64,000 bases of DNA from Physcomitrium patens (lineage: Eukaryota > Streptophyta > Bryopsida > Funariales > Funariaceae): contig NC_037254.1 in assembly GCF_000002425.4 (NCBI RefSeq), forward strand, positions 765,476 through 829,475, given 5' to 3'. The position numbers and the translations under genes are program-made. The stretch's first letter is position 1. Each line of letters begins with the position of its first letter. The notes beneath the pieces are model-generated. The model was not told where the DNA came from and ran no database searches. It was given only the letters and a program-made list of their open reading frames with translations. Below, piece after piece: positions 55,998-64,000 of the stretch.

Positions 55998-56618
55998 TTG
56001 AAAACCTCTTTAAAAAAAATATCATTGTTGTACGCATGTGCTAGATATCAGCAGAAGCAACTAAAAGAAATAAGCACTTCACTCATACCAATACTTGAAG
56101 GAGCTGGACTTGTTCGTTTTTTTCTCTTTCCTTCACCTCATCCCAAGAGATGGATCCCCGAAACCATCAAAGCATCCAAAATGACCAACATGTACCGTTC
56201 TTGTTCAATTGAGACCCTGCAATCAACAAAACGAAGGCGGTGTAAAAGCGGCTTTTGGCGCAGCGACGGTTTTGGGTATATACCGGATCCCACGTACTGT
56301 GCAGGTATCATTCGGGCTGACTTGCTCTCATCCCTAGTTGGTTGCGTGCTCCCCCAAGTTACCGACTCTCTTGGTGCTCCTCACTTCTCCTACATTACAG
56401 ACTCTCCTGACATGTCACTCTCTGGAGCGTTGTTCCAGTTGTTGAGCGAGGGCAGAGCCATAGTCGATGTGGTAATTAGCACACAAGCTAGCTTTTGGCA
56501 CTCACAGGGCCCGGAGTCTCGTTCCAGATGTGAAGCTGATGGGCGTAGTGAGTTGGACATGTTGGGCACGCTAGAAACGGGGCAGGACGCGGACGCTGTG
56601 TTGTTGGTTGGGGTTTGA
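55998..56618 (+). CDS. Unidentified GC-rich ORF, 206 codons, possibly exonic
   Basis: I do not recognise the product. The first about 45 residues (CLKTSLKKISLLYACARYQQKQLKEISTSLIPILEGAG, counting a few codons before the ATG) look like paired helices. The rest is mixed, with a Gly/Ser/Asp-rich end and no clear domain. Composition shifts from AT-rich to GC-rich at about 56100 and falls again after about 56940, as in the UGT island. The ORF lies about 0.9 kb before the ZZ-finger sequence on the same strand and may belong to the same old gene. It could also be a chance frame in GC-rich DNA. Confidence 0.35.
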   Translation: MKTSLKKISLLYACARYQQKQLKEISTSLIPILEGAGLVRFFLFPSPHPKRWIPETIKASKMTNMYRSCSIETLQSTKRRRCKSGFWRSDGFGYIPDPTYCAGIIRADLLSSLVGCVLPQVTDSLGAPHFSYITDSPDMSLSGALFQLLSEGRAIVDVVISTQASFWHSQGPESRSRCEADGRSELDMLGTLETGQDADAVLLVGV

Positions 56619-57489
56619 GAGAAGGCAAGGTGCTGCAGCTGCAGCCGAGGTTGTTATCTTGTCTACCGCACTCGCTACGTAGTAATATTACGCTTGCAAA
56701 TATTGCCGTATGTAGTGATGCTGGCGGACCTGGCATCGGAGAGCAAGAGGGTTTGGGATTGAGAGATTGGGGTGTGCGTGCAGTGGTGTCGTTTGGGGTG
56801 AAGAGGAACGACTTTGGATGGTTTTGTACTGGTCACATGGCGCTGCAGCAGGTTCTTTGGAGGGGTTGGGCTGCTCCGTACCTATTACATGGTGACTTGA
56901 TAATTTGCTTTCGCTTCCTGTCGTGGTAGACAGTCCCCTTTTCTGATCACTGACCTCATTCTTGTTTCGGTAAAGTCTGATATCCAGATTTTGTCGTAAT
57001 CTTTTTCTCATATAGAATTTGAGGGCAAAGTTTTCATCATGGTCAGGTGATAGGGAATCTGATGTCAGTTGTTTTAAGTAGCTCAATGAGCAAGTTTGTT
57101 CTATCATGGTGATAGGACAAGGGTCAGTCCATATCATGAGTTAGATGAAGGAGGAACCTTTCACTTTGAAAATTGTGTAGTAATTTCAATATTGGGAGAA
57201 CATTGTGGAAAGGAATATGTTAACTTGAACATATAGATTGTTTCTTCATACGTGGAAAATATTTCTTGTATTAAACCAGTAGTATGTGTATGGTAAAGTA
57301 TTGAAGTGATGGAGTAGGTATTCTTTGTCGTATGACATCATCGTTTGATTCAATGCGCTGTGGCTCTGTGTAGATGAATTTTTCCGCCTTTCCAGTTGGT
57401 CAATTATTTGATTGCTAAGGATCAGATTGACTAGTTTTATAGCTCAGTTGGATTACTTTCCCTCGTATACTAAAACATGAGAGTTGACA

Positions 57490-58124
57490 TCACAACCATA
57501 TTGTCACGAAGTCATTGTGGCAATGGCTTTAAACAACAATGTGCTTCCTGTGGCACCCTTGAGAGATGGACATCTAGGATGTGGAAATGTGATCTGTGAC
57601 AAGATTATTACCTCTGTGAAGATTGCTATAATAGATCCTCGAAACATTCTAAGGTAGCACCAACTTCAACAAAAAGAAAAAGAGTGGACAATTGCGATCA
57701 CCATATGTCACCACAACTGGCTCTATTTTCCTGTAGTGGTTGTGATTCTTTTCCACTTCGGAACAAAACACGGTGTTGTAAAGTGTGTTTTGATTTTCAC
57801 CCTTGTGAAACATGCTTTGAAGGATTAGATGCAATAGGCATGATGCCTTCTGGGCATACCAAAGAGCATTCCATGGTTGCTTTTGAGTTGTTTTATAATC
57901 ATAAATTTCCATCACGCTTCAACAAGCCAGTGGATCCCCAGTGGTCGTACCAAGTAACTGTAGATTTTTCCTGCTATGGTTTCATGTGGGAGAAAAAAGA
58001 ACCATTACAAGAAATATTGAATACAAGCCATATGAGTGTGTTGGAAGATGATTCAAGTGTTCAAACATCAACCAATGCAGTTGACGACAATCCTTGTCCT
58101 ATCTCAAAGTTGGAGGTATTATAG
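57490..58124 (+). pseudogene. ZZ-type zinc finger sequence, BIG/UBR4-like, with a broken first finger
   Basis: Two finger-like units are present. The first (57510-57640) reads CASCGTLERWTSRMWKCDL, then a TGA where a Cys ligand is expected, then DYYLCEDCYN. The second lies in the open stretch 57684-58124: FSCSGCDSFPL, CCKVCFDFHPCETCFEGLDA and GHTKEHSMVAFEL give the full ZZ ligand order with the closing His pair. The 'C-x-x-LDA...GH..EH.M' ending recalls the ZZ domain of plant BIG (UBR4-like) proteins, from memory. No flanking BIG domains were recognised. Either a pseudogene, or an exon starting after the stop. Confidence 0.55.
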
Positions 58125-59150
58125 CTACCTCTTGAGCAAATTTTTATTTTCTTCAACAAATTTCTATTTTTTAAAATTTGATTTGATTTGATTTGATTTT
58201 TTTTTTTTGTTGAAATTTACTAATAATGGCTTAAACCAGTAAAATATGTCAAATTAATATATAGGAGATTTGTCATTTTGTTGTCAAAAGTATCCAAAAA
58301 TTTTGCTTCTTTTATAACAATGATATTACAGCAACCTTGCTATTTGACTATGGTACTTTCTTTTGAGTTGCTCCTTTTTCAACATCTGATTGTGGAGGAC
58401 GTTGTTCCAGACAAATGAAATCAACCTCAAATGGAGAAGTTTTAGTGCAGAGCAAACATCAAAAACAACTCAACAAAATTGGTCAGTGAGACTTTTGCCT
58501 TGATAATTTGCTTATGTTATTTTTAATGAATTTCATTTTTGAATACTTTTGATCATTGTTACACCATTTATTCTGAAGCCTAGGAATTAATCTATTAAAT
58601 CCTCTCACATTCATGGTGTGGACCCACTCTATTACAACTCATTCTAGTTTAGAGTCGATTGATTCATTGTGTTTGTTTCATCGGTTTCGTTAAATTTCGA
58701 ACAAGATGAGTAATCACTTGGATCCATTCTATTACAAATCGTTTTGCTGATGTGCAATTTGATGCTTAAAGATTTTAATCATAACCTCGATTGCCACATA
58801 ATACCATTTCTTTTGTAACAAATGCTTGAATTTTGGAATACAAGCCAAAAATACAAATGTAAGATCTTCAAATATTGAATATCACTTTTCCAAAATAATG
58901 ATTCATTTGGCCCATTTTCAAATTTACAAAAACGTATTGACAATGCATAATTGAAGTTACTTCTAATCTATAATATTAACAAATCCTTTCAAAAAAAAAA
59001 TAAAAAAAAAATAAAAAATCTCTCCAAATTTTTAATATTTTTTATTTAAAGTTTAATTTTATTATTTTATTTTACTTTACATTTTAAGGTATATTTTATT
59101 CAAATTTTTTTACTTCATCTTGTAGTTTTTTTACAAATTTATTTATAATG
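58125..59150. other. AT-rich spacer after the ZZ sequence
   Basis: It has poly-T and poly-A tracts (about 58180-58210, 58985-59020) and no recognised coding sequence. It may include introns or the 3' region of the ZZ gene remnant. Confidence 0.5.
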
Positions 59151-59159
59151 AGTATTTTA

Positions 59160-61000
59160 ATATTATCAACTCCTTCTACTATGGTTCCAACTATCACGAT
59201 TGCATCCCAACATTTTCAAGCTCTTTTATTTCCACCATTGGTTGCTGATAGAAATAATTATCTATTATAAATAAAAATAGTAAAAGAAATTTTATTTATA
59301 GAATAATTCTCAAACATAATTCTATTAGAAGAATCTCGTACTATAAGTATTTCTATTCCTCTTACTATCCGTTGGAAAGTACTTCTTTTTCTTTGTTGTT
59401 AACTTGCACCTGCATTGCAACACCAATATATGGAAATGAAAGATTCAATCAAACTTTGGGAGAATCTTAAATCCAAGTTTGATCATCAAAAGACCATTTT
59501 TCTTCCATGTATACATCACAATTGGACATATTTACATATTTTAAATTTATCAAATTTAAATATTTTTAACAATAAAATGTATCATATTGTCTCACAATTA
59601 TGGTTGTGTAGACAAAGCATGTCTAAAGAAAAAATGATTGAAAAAAATCTCTCTACATTTCTTTTCCTACGTGCTATTTTTATATAATAATATAGGAATG
59701 TGAAATTTTGAAGTCATTCTGATCTCATGTCCTATCTACTTACAAAAAAATAAAATAAGCTACTTTTGCATTGCTCTAATTGATTAAAATAGAAAATTTC
59801 TATTGAGGAGGTATATGTTTCTTTGCGTAAGATGAAAGTCTTTGATTCAATTGTGAATACTCTTACATCTTACCTTATGGAATATAAGATAGTATTAGTA
59901 TGCAAAAAAGATACTAAAGATCAAATAATCACCTATAAAGCTTATCTTATTGCCCGAGGATTTATCCAATGGTTTGGCATTGATAATAAATCTATATATT
60001 TTTCAGTCATGGATTCAATTACATTTTGATCTATTATTAGAATAGTACTTCATGACACCTTTGAGATGCATGTCATAAATGTGATAACTATATATTTTTA
60101 TAGTTCTCTTGATGCAAATATTTATATAAAAGCTCTACTTGGCTTAAAAATAGGAATTTTAAATTGACTTGCTCAAAGATAATATTGTAGTATTAAATTA
60201 CAATAAGACCTTATATGGTCTAAAATAATTTGAATGTATGTGATAAAAAATCTCTAAGATTATTTAATTACAAATAAGTTTGTAAGTGATCCATTAATCC
60301 ATTGTTTATTTATTAAATAAGATAAAATTATTTTTGTTATCATTACTATATATGTTGATGATTTTAATCTAATAGATACTAGATTTATATGCGTTAATCT
60401 ACTTATTCATGAATTTGAGATGAAAATATCAAAAAAAATAATTTTTTGTATTGATCTTTAGATTATACATCTCAAAGATGATAGCATTTTTTTCTACTAA
60501 CTAACGTATATTAGACAAATCTTACAAAGATTCAATATGATTGATGCTTATTCATTGTTAACACCAATGATTGGATTTAGTCATAATGGTAATAATCCAT
60601 ACTATTTGTATAAAGAAAAGGAAGAAATATTAAAAGATTAATAGCTATACCTCACAGCGACTAGAAAATTTTTATACTTAGCTACATCTACAAGATCAGA
60701 TATTACATTTATAATTAGTGTTCTTATAAGACATATTGTACATCCAATACTACAACATTGAAATGACATCAAATATTTATTATATTATTTAAAAAGTACT
60801 AAAAACTTGAGATTATACTACACACGATTTACATATCTAAAATTTATTGGATATTATGATGTAGGATATAAATCTAATATTACAACAACCAAATTTCAAA
60901 CATTCTATGTATTTTTGAAACATATAGCTACAATATTATAGAAATCAGTGAAACAAACTGTAACTGCAACTTCATCCAACCATGCAAAAATTATTGCCTT
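59160..61000 (+). pseudogene. Ty1/copia retrotransposon remnant
   Basis: The stretch 59240-59690 is copia gag of the UBN2 type: LWENLKSKFDHQKTIFLP, then LWLCRQSMSKEKMIEKNLSTF. After a deletion of protease and integrase, RT starts at 59823 (YKAYLIARGFIQWFGIDNKSIYFSVMDSITF). The YVDD motif is present near 60350 (IYVDDFNLI), and the RNase H region near 60690 has STRSDITFIISVL. Many stops. I saw no LTRs. It ends at the CV-B LTR at 61302. Confidence 0.85.
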
Positions 61001-61301
61001 ATATTAAGCATCTTGGGAATATATTTAATTATGATCAATTGATAAACATATTTGAACAATCTAAAGACTTTCACATAATTTTTCTTTAACAATCTTGTAT
61101 GAAGACAATAACACTTATGTTTTACAAATGTAAGTTGGTTTCATTAAAGACAATAGGACAAAATATATTGATTTAAAATATTTTTGTTATATCCATGAGT
61201 TGATTATTGATCAAGTTTTTAAAATCAACAATTAAATCCATAAATAACCTCGTTTATCTCTTCATCAAAGCTCCTCTTTTGTGTAACTATTGTTGACTTA
61301 T

Positions 61302-62428
61302 TGTCAAGGACAAGAACTCGATGAAAAAGGAATTCAAACAAGTGAGCCTTCACTCAAAGAAAAGTAACAAAATATAAATAAACAAGTATGTGTCAAGGAC
61401 AAGAACTCGATGAAAAAACAGTTCAGACAAGTAAGCCTTCACTCAAAAAAAAGTAACAAAATATGAATAATAAGTATGTATATTGAAAAGAGAAACTAGA
61501 ATGGCTATTGCCAAAAGACAAGAAAACTAGAGACCCTTGAAACTAGACTAGAAGCAAGAAAGGAGTTGACAAGAGTGAAGAAGCCTTCACTCTTGTCTCT
61601 ATATATACTATCTAACTAGAGGCTACGTGGCGACGTTCTATAGGACCTCCAATATGTGTTGACTTTGTAGGACACATGCCTTGACTTACAAGGCAAGTTT
61701 TTCTACGTGTGGGCCACATAGTTAGCTTGATCTTCAAGCTAACAACATGTGTGGCACATGGCCAACTTGTTGACCACGTTTCTAATCCAAAAAGTCAATT
61801 AAAGACACCTATGAAGTCAAAGCAGCATCTAGGAAGTTTCTAGGAAGCTTTTATATTAAATATTATAGAATTAACTTACTTTTATCTACTTTTACTTACT
61901 TCTACCTATTTCTATATGTAATTATTAGCTTACATGATTAGGGCCGTGACAGTATGTATATTGAAAGAGAAACTGGAATGGCTATTGTCAAAAGACAAGA
62001 AAATTAGAAACCCTTGAAACTAGACTGGAAGCAAGAAAGGAGTTGACAAGAGTCTAGAAGGCTTCACTCTTATCTCTATATATACTATCTAACTAGGGGC
62101 TATGTGGCGATGTTCTATAGGACCTCCAATATGTGTTGACTTTGTAAGACACATGCCTTGACTTACAAGGCAAGTTTTTCTACGTGTGGGCCACATAGTT
62201 AGCTTGATCTTCAAGCTAACAACATGTGTGGCACATGGCCAACTTGTTGACCACGTTTCTAATCCAAAAAGTCAATTAAAGACACCTATGAAGTCAAAGC
62301 AGCGTCTAGGAAGTTTCTAGGAAGCTTTTATATTAAATATTATAGAATTAACTTACTTTTATCTACTTTTACTTACTTCTACGTATTTCTATATGTAATT
62401 ATTAGCTTACATGATTATGGCCGTGACA
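61302..62428 (-). repeat. CV4 3' LTR region with two nested tandem duplications
   Basis: One complete CV-B LTR spans 61391-61951. A second 477-bp copy (61952-62428) lacks the last part and follows directly; it repeats 61475-61951 almost exactly. At the other end the terminal 89 bp is duplicated (61302-61390 and 61391-61479). The outer edge at 62428 abuts the purine tract (complement of ttacccctccttct). The block therefore holds two promoters. Confidence 0.85.
61566..61607 (-). promoter_or_regulatory. CV-B core promoter: TATA box, inverted repeat, predicted start
   Basis: The minus-strand TATATATAG starts at 61607. A perfect 13-bp inverted repeat with a 4-bp centre occupies 61568-61597. The predicted RNA start is the A at 61576, 31 bp downstream, giving ACTCTTGTCAA (complement of 61566-61576). 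The same layout is seen in CV2 and in the solo LTR at 1934-2473. Confidence 0.75.
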
Positions 62429-62469
62429 TTACCCCTCCTTCTAGAGACGAGTTCCACGAGGAGCGGTCA

Positions 62470-62892
62470 TCATATGTTGAGGAAATCTATGATGCGACGA
62501 ATTGTATTCGCCACATACTCTGATCTCTGTTCTCTTCGAAGATGATTGATAGGGCCTCTCAACCATCGGTAGTGTCCCATACCAGGGCGGGAAGACCACC
62601 CAGTTATTTGATAATTGTTGAGGCCTACGTAACTTCCTTCGAATAGAATATTTGGAACACCATCAGGAGTTGTTCCTACCTCTAGCAAAATCACCAAACA
62701 TCGAGAGTCCCTTCCCAAATCGTGATACCAAACGCGTTGTATCTCACCATCTGTTCGAGGAAGAACATGTCGTTCTTGAAGATCTTCATCTCGATTGCGT
62801 CGTCTTGAAGGTTGTGACAATCGTAATGTCTCGTCCGACAGGTCAGCAAACGAAGGTTCTTGAGTTGAATCTGCTGGTTGTTGGCTCTCCAT
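62470..62892 (-). CDS. ORF3 of CV4, 140 aa, unrecognised accessory protein
   Basis: This is an intact ORF between the chromodomain tail and the 3' LTR. The N-terminus is polar and acidic, then comes a basic patch (SRRRNRDEDLQERH). The middle has RCLVILLEVGTTPDGVPNILFEGSY. The conserved C-terminal block is GMGHYRWLRGPINHLRREQ followed by NTIRRIIDFLNI. It shares this block, with spacing kept, with the 117-aa ORF of CV-A, although the LTRs of the two elements are unrelated over most of their length. Pol of the same element has stops while ORF3 is open. No known domain recognised. No signal peptide or membrane segment is evident. Confidence 0.7.
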   Translation of the reverse strand: MESQQPADSTQEPSFADLSDETLRLSQPSRRRNRDEDLQERHVLPRTDGEIQRVWYHDLGRDSRCLVILLEVGTTPDGVPNILFEGSYVGLNNYQITGWSSRPGMGHYRWLRGPINHLRREQRSEYVANTIRRIIDFLNI

Positions 62893-62998
62893 CTAATTAG
62901 CGTCACAAATGCAAAGAAGTTACAAACAAGGATAGGAAATTGAATGTTATCTTGCCTCAATCTTGTCTCTTTTATAAGAGAGATTTTCATCTTGGTTT

Positions 62999-64000
62999 TG
63001 ATGGATGTCGCTGATGAAAAACTTTGACTTTAGCTGATGCATTTCCTAGATTCTTGGATGGCTCCCATGTGCGTTCACTAATATCATATCCGCGCTAATG
63101 AACAAGATATTCCAGCTTATTTCGGCGCCGCCTTGAGTCTAATATCTCTTCCACCTCAAATTCTTCATTATTATCTACTTCTATAGGAGGCGGTGGCATT
63201 TGTCTTCTTCCTTGTATATCCACTGTCTTATATGGTTCAAGAAGAGACATGTGGAATAAAGGATGGATCTTCATTGACTCCGGTAGATGTAACCGATATG
63301 CAACTGGGTTGATCTGTTCAGAAACAGAAAAGGGGCCAAGCCTACGATAGTCCAACTTGTCACAAGGTCGAGTAGTCTTGATATTGCGATGAAGTAGCCA
63401 TACCTTATCACCCACGTTGATTTGTGGTTGCTCCTTACGATATAGATCTGCGTTTAACTTTTGTCGTTCTTGAGCTTCCTTCAATTGCGTCTTCATTATT
63501 GCATGTAACTCTGACAACCGATTTGCCATATCTTTTGCTGCAGGATTATCAACTTTTGAAAAATCAAAAGTATCAAGTCGTGGATGATAGCCATAATTGG
63601 CAAAGAAAGGTGTTTGTTGCGTGGAAGAATGTACTGTATTATTATAAACAAACTCTGCCAATGGCAGAAGGGTTGTCTAATCATCTTGTTGGTAGTTGAT
63701 AGTACACCTTAAATATTGCTCCAAGACTTGGTTTACGTGCTCTATTTGTCCATCAGTTTGAGGATGGAAAGCCGAAGATAGCTTTATGTCCACTTTTAAA
63801 ATCTTGAAAAGGGTCCTTCAAAATCTTGAAACAAATTGAGTTCCCCTATCTGATATGATATCTTTAGATAATCCATGATAGCGATAGATATTATCAATGA
63901 AAAGCTTAGCTATTTCTTCACCTGTGATAGATTTTGTACATGGCACAAAATGTGCCATCTTGGTGAAACGATCTACTATCACAAATATAGAATCATAAGA
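62999..64000 (-). pseudogene. CV4 pol: integrase core end, GPF/Y region, chromodomain
   Basis: The segment 63095-63661 is open: AEFVYNNTVHSSTQQTPFF, KVWLLHRNIKTTRPCDKLDYRRLGPFSVSEQINPVAYRLHLPES, then FEVEEILDSRRRRNKLEYLVH. A stop stands at the next codon, where the chromodomain Trp is expected. The tail (YDISERTWEP...FHQRHPSKPR) follows to about 62999. Positions 63690-64000 contain the rest of the integrase core, with some breaks. The element continues beyond the right edge of the window. Confidence 0.88.

Noticed and set aside
1-64000. tRNA and rRNA genes
   Set aside because: I scanned by eye for the B-box GGTTCGANNCC with a cloverleaf context and for conserved rRNA words and saw none convincing. 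A tRNAscan run would be decisive.

Overview
The window is plant nuclear DNA, AT-rich and packed with transposable elements. Evidence: a Family 1 UDP-glycosyltransferase gene with plant-style GT-AG introns, remnants of a receptor-like kinase and a ZZ-finger protein, Ty3/gypsy chromoviruses, Ty1/copia, Tc1/mariner and a MITE-like element. The six-exon glycosyltransferase and the chromovirus type (it reads like the Tcn1-like group described from bryophytes, lycophytes and fungi) suggest a non-angiosperm land plant. That is an inference; I cannot name a species.

Layout. 1-9459: an old minus-strand chromovirus (CV1), broken by a solo LTR at 1934-2473 (TSD TAAGC) and by a second gypsy element at 2927-7346 (TSD ACTTT, initiator-tRNA-Met-type primer site). 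9.5-11.6 kb: LTR debris and AT-rich spacer. 11.6-16.6 kb: a GC-richer genic island ending in one complete UGT gene (14389-16542). 16.6-22.2 kb: AT-rich spacer with microsatellites, a MITE-like element and an unidentified segment. 22.2-41.8 kb: three nested chromoviruses. CV3 (+) is interrupted in its RT by CV2 (+, 26569-40332); CV2 is interrupted in gag by a young, nearly intact minus-strand element, CV-A (27579-34113, LTRs about 98% identical, perfect TSD GTTAG). 42.2-53.0 kb: a second nest, in which an inverted LTR is split by a composite gypsy element whose LTRs carry a gag zinc knuckle in one family and telomere-like heptamers in another. 53.1-59.1 kb: spacer and gene fragments (Tc1/mariner helix-turn-helix, kinase C-terminus, unidentified GC-rich ORF, ZZ fingers). 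59.2-64 kb: a copia remnant, then the 3' part of another minus-strand chromovirus (CV4).

Main discovery: the chromoviruses look self-primed. In CV-A the 11 nt at the predicted transcript start, 32 bp downstream of the TATA box, are perfectly complementary to an 11-nt site 2 nt after the 5' LTR. The related CV-B family (LTRs of CV1, CV2, CV3 and CV4) has the same arrangement with a different 11-mer, and its primer site has changed to match. This is the geometry known from fission yeast Tf1. The same elements carry an inverted repeat between TATA box and start site, an unrecognised third ORF after pol that is conserved in three copies, and, in CV-A, a ten-unit heat-shock-element-like array in U3. 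Together they outline a possibly heat-responsive, self-primed plant chromovirus lineage with an accessory gene.
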